Source of the DNA: Apostichopus japonicus
Lineage: Eukaryota; Echinodermata; Holothuroidea; Aspidochirotida; Stichopodidae
DNA: 64,000 nt
Direction of reading: 5' to 3'
Assembly: GCF_037975245.1 (NCBI RefSeq)
Contig: NC_092580.1
Coordinates: 1,397,501-1,461,500 of the forward strand
The notes below the pieces were generated by a model that worked only from the letters and a program-made list of their open reading frames with translations, did no database searches and was not told the origin of the DNA. How positions within the stretch are numbered: the stretch's first letter is position 1; each line of letters opens with the position of its first letter. Below are positions 12,773 to 25,044 of this stretch, one piece after another. Position numbers and translations under genes: made by a program.

Positions 12773-13010
12773 GGGTCATGCACTAGTTAATTGCAATTTC
12801 AGCCCTCCAAACTAGTGTAGGGATATGCACTAGTTAATTGCAATTTCAGCCCTCCAAACTAGTATAGGGATATGCACTAGTTTATTTGCAATTTCAGCCC
12901 TCTAAACTAGTGTAGGGATATGCACTAGTTAATTTGCAATTTCAGCCCTCCAAACTAGTGTAGGGATATGCGTTAATTTATTTGCAATGCAGCCCTTCAA
13001 ACTGGTGTAT
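12773..13010. repeat. 47/48-bp tandem repeat, five copies
   Basis: Copies start at 12773, 12820, 12867, 12915 and 12963 with GGGATATGCACTAGTTAATT and end with CCTCCAAACTAGTGTA. Each unit carries two ACTAGT sites that form an imperfect palindrome around the CAATTTCAGCC core. The last copy is the most diverged. Confidence 0.9.
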
Positions 13011-15019
13011 ACAATTTCAGCCTTCAAAACTCCAGGAAGTTGCGGGTAAGGGACCTGAAAAAGTTTGTGGTCAGGACCATTGACAACGTGGTTTATACAC
13101 AAAATCTAAGATTTATGTATATATCCAAAAATATCAGTTATTTTTAATTAACTTTCCCTGCGTCAGTTTATCATCAAAAGCTCTATGAGGTAATAACATG
13201 TTTCATTTGTAACTTTTCTAAGATTTTGACTGATATGATGCTTTTTTTGTAGTTTGACGTGAAGTTAGGTGTTGCAGAAAATGTACGTTTGCAGTGTATG
13301 CTGAGGGCAGCTATGGAGACCAGGTACCATCAGTTAAGTTCGTTCCTCACGTTTTAAACATCCTAGGTCCAAGCATGTATTATATTATGTGATATGCCTG
13401 CTACTACTGTACTAGATCCAATAATTATTTCAGTATGTGACAGAAGACGTTACAAGTATTCATATTTGCTTGCATTTCATTTTTATATTGTAGGTGATTT
13501 CTGTTGGTAGACAGCATAAGGCTAGATAGGTTGTACATATTCTGCAGTATTTGCCAGTAGCACCCTCAGTTTTATCACAAGTTTTTGTAGTATAAGCTGG
13601 CCGTGTCCATGTGTATGATAAAGGTAACTGTTGTGTTCATATTGTTGTTGGCGTTGGTACATAATAGTATTCCATGGCATTGGGATTAGTTGGTCATATG
13701 CACACTTAGAGTTGTAATAAATAAGCTGTATTGATTCCCTTTAGCTATCATCTATTGACAAAGCAAATATTTTTTTAGATGGTTATGGATTTTGGACAAA
13801 TTTAAGATTTAATATCTTATTTTTATTGATCATATGTCGGTTATAGCCATGATTTTTAGAATAGAAGGTTAATTTTTGACATGAGATGCATTGTGGGTTG
13901 CATGGCATAAGCATTTAAAAGAGCCTTCTACTCCTTAATATTAAAGGAGCCATTCACTCTTTAATATTTCCTGAGCATTAAAGGAGTGTTCCAACATTTA
14001 AAAGCTAGTTTATGATTTTATCAAGCATTGTTGTTTTCCTTTTCCTCCTATTTTTTGATGTAGAGCTTGCTAGTGGGGAACAAAATACCAGCGCTTAAAG
14101 AGAAAAACTGAGTTCTGCCTTCCCTTGCCATACTATATCTCCCCCCCCCCCCCCCTTGGATGTTGCAACCAGACTCCTCTAACCACCCAATCCTTTACAT
14201 ATAAACAATGTCCAATCAATTGCCAGGTAGTGTTTATAGAGTTATAGAACAACAGTGTTTGTTTCAATTATCAAGGAGACTTCTCTGCATATGCTGGTCT
14301 TCTCTACTGCTTTCAAATGCTAGCTAATTGCTAACTTGATCAATTGTCTTGCATTCTTTTCTTGATATAGTTTTGCCTTCTTTTGTGTAATCTAATTAAT
14401 TAAGTTACTCACTGTTTTATTTAAGGGCCACTATGAACTAAGGGATTTTTTTGGATCAACAGATAACTTCTGGAGATGAGTGGAATAACCCCAATGTTGG
14501 ATGCTTCTCGGCCAAAAGATGTTTTTCTCATCAACTTCAAAGCAGTTTCTACATATTGATAGATAGTGTTCAAAGTTAAAAGTCTGCGAAAGCAATAGTA
14601 ATAATAATAATAAATCTAGACCAGGTACTAAATGCATTTAACATGTGCACACTTCGGCAGCCGCTGCTGTGAGTATCCACCTTTATAATTACTTTCATGA
14701 TTCTTAGAGCAGGTTCCTTTTTTCTTTACTTGGATTTTGATCATTTTCTTTAACATCTTTAGCTTGACTTGTCACATTTCGATTTGTTTTGATTAATACC
14801 CAGTTGGCTTTATAAATTTGCTGACCACAAAAAAAAAAAAAAACTACCTTAAAAGCAATGATGTCATAGATTATGGAGGATTTTTAAATGTTCTTTGAAT
14901 ATTCAATATGTTTGCCTAGCATTACCCTTCCTGCAAGTTGTTGACCAAAGCAAATCTTTAAAAGCAAAGATGTCATAGAATATGGAGGATTTTGAATTTT
15001 TTGCTTTGAATCTTGACAG
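13011..15019. other. No gene supported
   Basis: AT-rich sequence, a short poly-C tract at 14143-14156 and a poly-A tract at 14828-14843. An exon-like open piece near 13253-13322 (after TTTTTTGTAG) matches nothing I know. I looked here for the missing N-terminal adducin exons and did not find them. Confidence 0.4.
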
Positions 15020-15248
15020 GTCTCAACTATGAAGTGTGGCCTTTTGTCGATGAGTCAAGAAGCCTTGATTTGTGGTGAGATCTCTACACTATGACTACAC
15101 GGGGATCGTGGTCGAGGAGGAACAGGAGGATCAAATCATCGAAAACAAGATCCTATTCTTGCATAACCATGGTATCGTCTGCTGTGGTGGGTCCATAGAG
15201 GAGGCGTACTTCCTATCCCTCAACTGTGTAGCAGCATGCGAGATACAG
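15020..15248 (+). pseudogene. Adducin exon: end of aldolase-like head domain
   Basis: Acceptor CTTGACAG, donor ATACAG|GTAAAG. The first frame reads VSTMKCGLLSMSQEAL, matching VSxMKCGLLPISPEAL of adducins; the second frame reads HYDYTGIVVEEE and LFLHNHGIVCCGGSIEEA, matching the ILRNHGLVSVGESVEEA region, and ends CEIQ. The two frames differ by one base: removing the A at 15086 would align them. Length is 229 bp, i.e. a multiple of three plus that one base. Confidence 0.85.
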
Positions 15249-16439
15249 GTAAAGAATTAGCTGGACTTGGTCCAACGTGGTCGGATTGCTTGTAAAACTT
15301 AGCAGTGTGAGGCCAAATGTTCTCTGGTTATATTACAGTTTGTTCATTCTCCTCCATTTCAGAATATTTTGGAGACCTGTGAAATTTACAGAGTTTTCCT
15401 TTTTTAAGCTGTTTTCTAAAGAGCCGGGAATGGGGTAAGGGGGTTGAGGGATGAAAATGGACAAGATTAGTCAACTCCAAACACAAAGTAAATGGTATGG
15501 ATTGAGTTAATCTTTGTTATGACCCTCTCCTCTGAGAAAAGTTATCTGAAATTTTCAAACTGTTTCCAAACAATATAATCAATTTGGAATTTTTATTGTC
15601 TTGGGAATGATTGTATCTCCTAGCCTACACGGAACTTGATTTTGCCATTAGCGTAGTCTACTTCTGTATCAATATGTAGTCATTACACTCTTCTAACTCT
15701 CTCCACCTCTGAAGATTCTGCTTCTGTACAAACTTTTGTTTGCTATTTCCCGAGTCAAACTAGGCTATGAGTAACAGCAGAAAGCCACCCGCAATAGCAA
15801 AGCCTGCTCCATGAAATGAAAAGAAAATAACAGCGGTTGAAAAAGTATGTTTGACTGGAATAATTGCTAGTCTTGATGCGACTTGCCGACTCCAAATCGG
15901 ATTTATGGATTTAGATTAAGGCATAGTAGGGAGATGTTTGCTTTCTAACATGTATGTGCACTAATAATGTTGACATTCAGCTATAAAGTTCCCATAATAT
16001 TCTTTTTGATGTCTGACCCCAAGGGCAAGGTTACCCACCTGGGAGATGTGTTTCATTGTTGACCTTGGAAACCAGGGTCTTTTGGCTAATGTAAATCCTT
16101 AGAAAAGCTACCAGTTGAAACTGTGGGAAAAATTTCCCTTAGAGATCATTCATGAAAGTCATAATTGAGTTTTCTATTTGTATGTCTTGAAGGTTCAGCA
16201 ACACACTTTACTAGTGGGTTGAGATTACAAGTGGTGGGGGAAGTGGGGGGGTGTTGATGGGCAGGAATGGGAGTACTTGGTCCTCTCTTCTCCCTGCAGC
16301 ATCAAGAGCTGGTTGTCTGGGTTTTGTCAACCTACAATTTTATCAATCGGTGTGTGTGTGTGGTTTTTTTTGTCGAGTCTGGGTAACAAACAATGGTCGT
16401 TACAAAGCGGATTATCTGCTTTCTAATAACGTTACCCTT
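15249..16439. other. Intron sequence of the adducin-like gene
   Basis: No second gene, repeat array or element end recognised in this part of the 3.5-kb intron; contains a GTGTGTGT run near 16350. Confidence 0.5.
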
Positions 16440-16442
16440 ACC

Positions 16443-16870
16443 TAACACGAATATATTCGATAAGTATTCGAAAAGTATTCAAAGATTTCCTTAGTATTCA
16501 GAAAATTTACCATATAACACACAGTACAAAATATGTATTCCAATACTAGTACGAATACTATAAGCCTTCGTCAGAGCCAAAATATGTAAATGAGTGAAGT
16601 ATTCGAATACCTGTTAGGTATTCAAATAGGTATTCAAAAAGGTATTCGAATAGGTATTCGAGTAGATTTGGAATAGCTATTTGAATAATTAGCTCATTTA
16701 CATATAAGTATTCGCTAATTTAAATAATTCGGCTCTGACGAATACTTATAGTTACTCGAATACTTATTCGCTAGTATTCGAATACTTGTATGCTAATTAG
16801 TTATTTTATGAAGGCTTAACAGGTTTCTGAATACTTACTTGAATACTTATTGAATACTTGTATGCTAATC
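16443..16870. repeat. GTATTCGAATAC-rich palindromic repeat
   Basis: The self-complementary core TATTCGAATA and its half GAATACTTATT recur more than fifteen times. Larger arms are also inverted: the segment with CCTTCGTCAGAGCC and TGTAAATGAG (16565-16600) is mirrored by CTCATTTACAT and GGCTCTGACGAA (16690-16745). This is probably a short foldback element or MITE whose ends have expanded. Confidence 0.7.
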
Positions 16871-17297
16871 AGTTCCAAGTAAGGAGAGTTAGGAATTTGG
16901 CCAGCTTGTTGTCCTAGTTATTGATTAAAACTCTCCAAACAAATAATGAGAATAACCAGAATTCTGAAGTCTCCTTTTTTTATTCAACAACTATAAAATT
17001 ACAAAACAAAACAAAAATAAAATACAGCTTCTTCAATTTCATGTATCTTGTAGCATTCATGCACTTGTATGCAAACCGTTTGTTCATCTCTTGTGGCTGT
17101 GGCTCTGTCCAGTGGTTTCTGCCACACATACTGTGAATGTACTCTGAACATAAAACAAATAGAAATAATTAATAATGATACGGCACAAATATACACAAGA
17201 CAGGAGAAAAGTAGAAGTTGAACTTGGTTATTGTGCCACTGTCAGAAAGTTTCATATGATTGCACATAGAAATGAAACAGAAAAAAGGTCAACATAC

Positions 17298-17574
17298 CAC
17301 TTATTTTGATGATTTTTCTAGAATACGGCCACTTTCCTCTCCACTTTATCAAGCAGACTGCATTTTCAATTGCATTTTCTTTGTCCATCACCGACTCTGT
17401 ACTAACTTGTTGATCTTTCATCCAATAAATAACACATTTTTGAGGCTTGGTCTTCTTCGATGGGTCAACAATATTTTCCATATTCTTGGATAACTGCAGC
17501 AAGTTCTGAACATCCATTATTGGATATTTAGGCCTAGGCCTATCGCTGTGGGATAAAATTATATTTTCTTTCAA
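17298..17574 (-). CDS. Possible first coding exon of an unknown minus-strand gene
   Basis: Open from an ATG at 17574 (or 17517, starting MDVQNLLQLS) to a strong donor at 17298 (AAGTG|GTATGT). The protein is charged and ends with CLIKWRGKWPYSRKIIKIS. The KW-x-GKW-x-x-x-KI pattern resembles the small Tudor/SH3-like module found upstream of BEN domains in some invertebrate proteins, but this is weak. No second exon was identified on the minus strand below it, although 17000-17170 has an open piece after TTTATGTTCAG. It lies inside an adducin intron. Confidence 0.3.
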
Positions 17575-18756
17575 GTTTCAGCCTAATGTTAATAAAGTTC
17601 AGTCGGGCTGCAAGGACTGGAATAAATTTAGTCCGACTCAAAAACTGAAACATTTATTTCTGCTAACTCAAATTCAATCTGCTAATAAAAGTTGAATAAC
17701 ATTCAAGAGGAATAAATATCTATTCAAAAGGGAGTATTAAGCTCAGAATACTAAAACAGTAAGTCTATGAATATGATCGATGAGATTTTGGAAAGGCTTC
17801 AGTTTTCCAATCCTCCGCGGTATATTTCAGATATTGCCGCACCGGCGCACTTCACCTTGGCCAGAAAGCGTATTATAAGTAATACAAATGTGATGACACT
17901 AACATCATGAAAGGAAAGCTGGGATGCTCCTGAGGGTCTTTGTAAGTTTGATGAGCTCAGCTTGTGCCCGCAGGCGTCCACAGGATTCCGTATCAAATCA
18001 TTTGGAGAAGAGGCTTATAAACACAAACATCCGTTTTCCTGATAGTGTTACAATGCTTCTATTGTACCTCATACATATTGTACATAATGCTTTTGCCTGT
18101 TTGCTATCAAGGTGCTTTGCAGAATCCAGGCATTGGTTATATCCACCATAGAGAAGTTGACATCTTTTTGTTCATTAAAGAGCAAATAATCAAATAGCCA
18201 AGTTTGGTCCAGTTTTGTTGACAGACAAAAAAATTTTGTTGGATAGGAACAAATGAAGTATTATTGCCCAGACAGACAGTTGGCTCAAATATTTGCCTGT
18301 TGAAGGAGAAGTGCATTTCTGTGTTTGTTCTGTAATGGCAGTATTTAGCTCTTTTGTCCCTTGTCAGAGAGATGGAAGACAAAATGCTTCAATTGAGAAG
18401 GATTCAAAGGTTTCATCAAAAGGATGAAAGTTCAAACCGGATTTAAGCTAGAAAGGACTGGGTCTTGTATTTTTAAAGCACAAACGCCAAACGGATGGTT
18501 TCTTTGGCAAATCATGTACGATTTTGTCGTCCTCTTATATGAAATTGCTTGAGTTTCATTCCTCGGATGGCATATATAAGATGGCATATATAAGAATCTC
18601 CTTAGTAGTGTTAGGACCAGCAGAGCAAAGTCAGCGACGAGAAACGGCAAAGAAGGAATAAGAGAGATTAAAAGAGTCGCTCGTAAGACTTGTGTTCTAT
18701 AATGTAACAACAAACTGCATTGAAACGTTTTACCGTATGCTAATTATTCGTGACAG

Positions 18757-18921
18757 ATACATGCCGTAGGCCTGGATAATGTCATCCACCTACCGGATGA
18801 AGTCAGAGACAAGGTCGGCGAAGCGACTGCCAAGGACGCAGGTGGGGTCAGTGAGACAGGACACAAACTGAAGGTCGGTGAACTGGAGTTTGAAGCCATG
18901 ATGAGATTTTTGGAAAATATG
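18757..18921 (+). pseudogene. Adducin exon: neck region
   Basis: Exactly 55 codons, phase 0 at both ends (CGTGACAG acceptor, AATATG|GTAAGA donor). It reads IHAVGLDNVIHLPDEV then KLKVGELEFEAMMRFLENM, matching the adducin segment that runs from (G)LDNLVLL to IGEQEFEALMRMLDNL. No damage in this exon. Confidence 0.85.
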
Positions 18922-19164
18922 GTAAGATTTCAAAATGCAAAAATTCCAACTCACTTGGCCTGCAACGTCTGTGCAGCAGACAAACTAGCCTTATTTGCAT
19001 TTAAAGATCTGGGCAGACATAGCAAGCATTTACTATGCTAATTGCCAACCGATTGCATCGCTAGTTAATGTATGAGCTTTTTGATCATATGCGTACCAAG
19101 TGAATGCGTTTTATTAAGTGAGATAATTCAGTGAGAAGTGAGTTGTAGGAAGTCAGTGTGGATA

Positions 19165-20215
19165 AGCAGGTAGCTTCGTTCAGATGGTGGCTTTGATATT
19201 ACAGATATTGAATCTTTCATTAAAAGTCTAAACTGTAGCTGGGTAAAACGGAATTTAGCCCCTCAGAGAGGAAACTGGAAAACATTTTTTGATTTGTACC
19301 TAAAACAGTTCGGTGGTGCGTTTCTTTTTAAATGTAATTTCAATAAGGAGGCAGTTTCTTTTATTTCTAATATTTTTTGCAGAGAAGTGTGTGAGGCTTG
19401 GGCTGAGTTTAATTTTTATCATCCAGACAGTAATTATGGTAATGAAATCATTTTAAACAACAGTCATATATTGGTTAACAATACAGTAATTTTCCAGTAT
19501 AATCTTTTAAATCACAGAACAATTCATGTGAAAGATTTCATTAAAAATGATGGATCGTTAATTCCATATAACACGTTTCAAGCAAAACTATATGTTAGAA
19601 ATTTTCCTTTTCCTTCGTACTTTGGGATTATTCACGCCATTCCTAGTTATTGGAGGGGTGCATGATTCTGTTTTGCTCCCAATGAGTGAAAATAACTTTA
19701 ATATGTGCATGTGCACACATAAAATAACCAAAAATGTTTATAATAAGCTAATAACCGGTTTCTGCACGCCCCCGTCGTCTATTATGAAGTGGCAAGCTAT
19801 GAATTTTCCAGTGAAAATAGTTTGGAATAAGATTTTTAGGCTGCCTTATACAGCTGTGAATGACCCCAAAGTAGCATATCTACAATTGCGTTTTCTACAT
19901 CGTATTTAAGGCATAAATAGCTTGCTTTATAAAATGAAAATGGTTAATTCTCCACTTTGTTCATTTTGCAAGAATGCCGATGAAACACTAATACATTTGT
20001 TTTATAATTGTAGTCACGTTGAGCGATTCACAGAGGCAGTGAATTCAAATTGCATTAAAATTAATTATACTTCTAATTTGACCAATATTTGTTTTGGTGA
20101 TATGGATAATCCTGTGAACTTTTTAATTTTGCATGCTAAAAAGTATATTCATACTTGTAGGTTGAATAACAAAATCCCACATGTGACAAATTTTATTTTA
20201 ATTTTATTTTAACCC
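19165..20215 (+). mobile_element. 5'-truncated LINE (L1/Tx1-like) ORF2 3' part
   Basis: Successive open pieces in the plus direction read FIKSLNCSWVKRNLAP, then FNFYHPDS, then IFRLPYTAVNDPKVAYLQLRF, and finally SPLCSFCKNADETLIHLFYNCSHVE. The last is the Cys-rich zf-RVT motif (C-x2-C-x7-H-x4-C) that closes ORF2 in L1/Tx1-type elements. Frames change near 19660 and 19910, so the copy is dead. AT-rich tail with TTTTATTTTAA near 20200; it ends only about 40 bp before the next adducin acceptor. Confidence 0.85.
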
Positions 20216-20257
20216 AGCACAAAAATTTGATCACAGGAACTTTTTATTTTGTGACAG

Positions 20258-20563
20258 GGTTACAGAACAGGCTACATTTACTGCCAAGCCATTTGAGAGA
20301 CACGAACTGAAGCCCAAGAGCGACGTCGGCTACCCAGCTGCCTCCACCAACTTCACCTACATCTACGACAACGAATTTGAGAAGAGCAGATACGAGTCAC
20401 CGATCAAGATGTTGAACAGGAGGCAGGCCGGCGAGAAGACGAAATGGCTGAACACGCCAAACACATACTCCAAGGTGGAGGTAGCCCAAGAGTACACCGA
20501 CTGGGGAGAGGAAGGGGAAGACGAGGGCTACAAGACAAAGATACACCTGAGTAGTAGTGACAT
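20258..20563 (+). pseudogene. Adducin exon: tail domain start (frameshifted)
   Basis: After GTGACAG the first frame reads GYRTGY, matching the GYRTGYPYR start of the adducin tail exon; the remainder (TAKPFERHELKPKSDVGYPA ... RRQAGEKTKWLNTPNTY) is in the next frame, again implying one extra base (20270-20280). The frame stops at TAA 20565-20567 unless the GACAT|GTAATT donor at 20563 is used; that donor would leave phase 2, whereas the next exon starts in phase 0. Confidence 0.8.
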
Positions 20564-20922
20564 GTAATTGGTGGTAGGCACATCATCCGTTTGACAGAAT
20601 TCTTAATTTTGGGCAATTTGGGGACTTTTAAAATTCAAGACATCGAAGAGGCACTTGCCAATGTGAAGAAAATGTTTTGATTTTAGCACTTCAGAAACAA
20701 AAAGTCTAAATCTAAAATGTCCTACAGATGGAATTATCAGAATATTAATCATCCTTTGTTTGTTTGCTATTTATTTAGCAAATGTTTGATCTTTTCACAG
20801 GGAGAACAGGGATAGAAGGGTTGGGGGGGGGGGGGGTGGAGGGGGAAGCGGAATTGTCACCATTCTGGACAATGTGATTATGCGTCATCCACAACTCTTC
20901 TCTCTTGTTACATTTTTCACAG

Positions 20923-21032
20923 TGGGTAGGTGACAAGGACCCCAAGAGTGGTGATGCAGTCGCTATCACCGATCCACAACAGTTTGCAAGACAGGGACAA
21001 GGTCATAAGGAGTACAAGAAGAAGGTTAAACT
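20923..21032 (+). pseudogene. Adducin exon: tail domain
   Basis: Acceptor TTTTTCACAG, donor AAACT|GTACGT. Reads WVGDKDPKSGDAVAI then QFARQGQGHKEYKKKVK, matching the adducin segment before the conserved (D)xKTAGPxSQ motif. Ends in phase 2, which fits the next exon. Confidence 0.8.
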
Positions 21033-22790
21033 GTACGTTGATGACGTTATACACTGTTATTTCTCATTGATTGTTTTATTTTTGTTATTTGTCACCACTT
21101 TCTCCTTCCTCTCACTTCTTTCCCATTTTTTCGCCTTTCCCCTAATTCGGTCTTCCGAGGAGTGAATGATGTATCTGGTATGTTATAGAAACAGTGGTAA
21201 AAAAAAGAAGATAATGTAAAAGTGTATCAGTGGGTGCAGTGGCCCTGGATTCATTGAAGCGGACTCCCCACATAGGTAGGGTTCTCCCCTTGAAGGGAGC
21301 GGACTCCCCATTTAGGGAGCCATTTCCACATGTAGGGAGGGTTCACCCAAGAAAGTTTTTTAAGTTGTGCTATTTATTACTTTTGTATTTTTATGTCAGG
21401 TTGAAGCGGGGTGGGTGTATATTACCATTCCATCCCGCCCCCAACCCCTTCCCACCCAGGATCATTTTACACACAGCAGACCCTTAGCAAGCCTCAAAAA
21501 GTTTGCTGTGAGAACTTTATAAACACTTAAATTTTTCATTCTTAAATCTCTCCTCCTGTATCACTATTCAATGTTCTCTTAGTGTTATGTTATGTGTCTT
21601 CTTAGTGCTTTGTTATGTGTTCTGTTATTCTGATATCTTTGATAGATGTCCCTAAGAGTGTCTGCCGGTGCATATCAATTCCTTAGCGCCATTCCTTGTG
21701 CGGCACGCGAACTGAGTTCGACCGCCGCAGTTTTAGGCCTATGACTTTACCATATAGACCATTTTCCTACAGCCATAGCGTGAAAAGTTAATACCAAAAA
21801 AACTTAGTTCAAACGGCACTAAACAGAGAAATGTGTTGTCTCTAAAGTTCTGTTATTTTCTTAACAATACAGTTCAAAATTCCACCGGACTTCGGTGATT
21901 TACGATGCAAGGTTAATAAATATCGAACTCAAAACCCTCATTGAAAACACACAGTAAATACTGAAGAAAATCACCATTTGATAGCCGTACTTTGTTTGCG
22001 TAACCATCCTCTTGAATATTCATTGACAAATTTAGTTCAAACGGTTTTGAAAAGGATTTTTTCTTAACTTTACATTGATGTTAAATTCATTTTCATTGGT
22101 CACTATCTTCAATCGGACCAAGTACAATCCAATCGAATGTCTTCTAAGAAAAATACAAGTTTCGCTTTCTTCGGTGGGCACGCTGTTACGTAATATGTGT
22201 ATCCTGTACTCTGCAATAGGGTACAGCTACGCAATGCACAGTGTTCACCTACATCGCCACAGCCGAGTTTCGCTTTCAAAACGTCATATTTTATTGAACT
22301 TAATATTATTTCAAAGAAAATGACCGTGGAATATGCATCATAAATATTGAAGCAAGTAAGTACCAATTAATTTATCTAATGCAATCCTATAATTATAGAA
22401 ACACCGTTTAAGACCCCCCTGATGAATGGAGTAGTCCAAACAACTTGTCCGCACAGAGCCACAGGATTTTCAGTCAAGGTGATGAGTCATACGCGTTGGT
22501 CAGTAAGAGGGCTATTTTGAAGAATGTTTAGTGTGCATTTTAGAAAGAAAGGAATTGATATGAAGTTTTCGTAATCATATTAGCCAGAAATGAATAATTG
22601 ATGAGGTCACACCTGCTTCCAACAGAACGAGGCATTTAGCTCTCACGCCACACGCTTCTTGCAGCTGGTGCCAGGACCGCAGTGGCAAAAGGCATGAATT
22701 TTTAATGCCTCATCCTTGATGGCAGAGAGACTATGAATAGAAGTGTTATAATGTTACCAACAAGGATGTTGTCTACTCTTTGAATTTCAG
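21033..22790. other. Intron of the adducin-like gene
   Basis: Holds a short diverged duplication around GCGGACTCCCCAC (21258-21325). Otherwise no element ends or open exon recognised. Confidence 0.5.
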
Positions 22791-22884
22791 ATTAGGCAAG
22801 AGCCTTTTTTGGGATAAGACGCACCCTGGACCCATCTCTGAAGTTGTGGCAGGTATAACTTATGGAGATGCTCGCAGGACACAG
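22791..22884 (+). pseudogene. Adducin exon: KTxGPxS motif
   Basis: Acceptor TTGAATTTCAG, donor ACACAG|GTGCGT. Reads LGKSLFWDKTHPGPISEVVA followed by GITYGDARRTQ, aligned with the (Q)DIKTAGPQSQVLCGVVMDRSL segment of adducins. 94 bp = 1 + 31 codons, in phase with the preceding donor. Confidence 0.8.
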
Positions 22885-24529
22885 GTGCGTTGGAATTTTC
22901 CTTGTCTTTGGCCCCTTCTACCTTCCATTCTTCTCCCACCCCCTCTTCATTTATTTATTATGTCCACATTCTTAAAGGTACCAGAGCTTACATTTTTAAA
23001 CCTTGGCATCTCTTGATTTAGATTATGAAGAGCAGAGTCACCCACCTATTTCTGTTTATAGATTGTTTATGATTTGCATACTAGTATAAAGTATACCTAC
23101 TAGGTTCAGTAGTATGTCAGCTTATAAGGTTTTTTATTTCATGGACAAGACCGTAATAAGTTGGTGTAGGGTTATATAGCAGTTGTACGGGTATGCTACT
23201 GTAGACAAGGACAGAATAAAGCACCCACGCTACCTGTTGTGTTCTAACACGTCTCATACCAGCAAAACAGTGTCCTGTTTCATTTACGCTATAACACTGG
23301 TACGAGAGTAAACCACCTGTATCAGCCCGACGACCCTTTAAAGTGTATTGTTTCACATAGCAGAGAAAAGTTAACAGAAAAAATCCAGCCAACTGAAAAT
23401 TCTTGGAATGATAGTTATATTGTAAACATTGATCAAGATCTAATTATATGGTAAAGTTTGATCAAGGTACCAGTTAACTTACGAATAGAAAGTCATCTTT
23501 TTTTTTTCGTCTGTAGTTAGGTAATAGCTTGGCTGGCCTATCCCCCAATCCCAACAATTTTTTTTATGTTATTTGATTAAGCATTTTCTTGACCGCACCT
23601 ACCAATGGGCTGCCAAAAACTTAAGTATCCTTGCTTAGAAAAATTGTAAAATCTTCATCATTAATCCAAAACAAGCACTAAGTAATAGAAAGAGAGAAAT
23701 TAAAGGGAGGGGGGGTGGCAATTTTTGTTTGGTGTTTGCCTGGTGTGACAGTCGTAAAGATACCATTCATGTGTACTTATTAAAGTGTGGTGAAATTTAA
23801 GAATGGTCTCGACATCCCTGCCGTTAGGTTCTATGTAGGTAATATTAGTGAATGTACCACAAGAAAGTACATGTGCTACGGGTAAAAGTTGAGATATTAG
23901 CCACTCCCCCTCCTCCCCCCCCACTCCACCCAGTAAAATGTGTGGATAAATTGACACTGAAGCTAGTACTTGGACATGCCACTGGAGTTGCACTTCATGT
24001 TAAAATCAATAGGTTGAACAAACTTCCATTGATAAGATCGAATTAATTGATCAATCTCAACTTACTAAAGCCAGCTTACTCGGAAACAAATATCTTTCAG
24101 TTATGGCTTGTTTTGATATTCTTCATTAATGATTACACAAAGTGATTGGTTTTAAGTGTAGAAATCATGTCACCTTTTATGTGAGTTGCCATAAATCAAT
24201 GCTTTGCTTTACTTTTGTTGGTGAACTCGGTTTGATCAGTGCTGTTCTACCCAACCTCTACCCCCCACCTATCCCCACCCCCAAATTGCAGTTGTTTTGG
24301 GATTGGTTTGACTAAACTTACATGTTTGAAAACTTGTAAGTTTTTGTAGTTTTTGTTTTATTTTCAATTGAGTGTTTTGTTTTGAAGTAGTTGTAGTATG
24401 TCGTAGTTGTAGTATGTCACAAATACACAATCAGCATTGAGCGTGTGTTTTTATTTTGAGGTATCAAAAAACTACACCTACAAAAATGTCTCCTAAGATC
24501 TTCGCTTCTTCACGCCTCCATTTTGTGTG
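22885..24529. other. Intron of the adducin-like gene
   Basis: Only low-complexity tracts (poly-G/C near 23703 and 23905) recognised. Confidence 0.5.
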
Positions 24530-24900
24530 TTTGTGACGCTGGCCCCACAGGTTCAATTCCCATCTCGAGTATGGCTCTCAAAAGCTGTAATGCTCAATTT
24601 CCGGTGCAGTCCAATAGCTGTACTGCAGTTGTTGTTGATTCCATTGTAGTGGTAAGCAATTGATTCGGATTAACTGTGTTCATTAGTTAGGTTCGACAAG
24701 GCTCTCCTGCAGTGGCGACGGACAGGTTGCTACCTACTCTCTCAGCATTCCGGAAAGTGGCTAAAGGCTGAGAATTAACTCACGTCTGTCGGATTGGGAC
24801 ATTAAATAACGACCCCGGGAACAGGATCAGATTGTAATAGTTACAAACCTGCCTCTCTTGTACTCTGAGCACTGTGCGAAACTACAAGGAAGATTAAATC
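24530..24900 (+). mobile_element. Possible tRNA-derived SINE
   Basis: A B-box-like GGTTCAATTCCC at 24549-24561 is followed by a GC-richer body unlike the surrounding intron (GCAGTGGCGACGGACAGG, GGAAAGTGGCTAAAGGCTGAG, GGGACATTAAATAACGACCC), the layout of a SINE with a conserved central domain. The A box is not clear and no target-site duplication was found. Confidence 0.4.
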
Positions 24901-25017
24901 ACAAACGAGACAAGTCGACAAGAGGCCCCGGTATATAAACACAAAATTAGTATACACGCAAGTCTGGTATATGCAAATTCTGTATACACACAAAATTACT
25001 TGCGCGACGACTCTCCA

Positions 25018-25044
25018 TGGAACTGCTACTCTGAGTAGCAGTTC
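25018..25044. repeat. Perfect hairpin
   Basis: Arms GGAACTGCTACT and AGTAGCAGTTCC separated by CTG. Function unknown; likely part of a mobile-element end. Confidence 0.8.
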
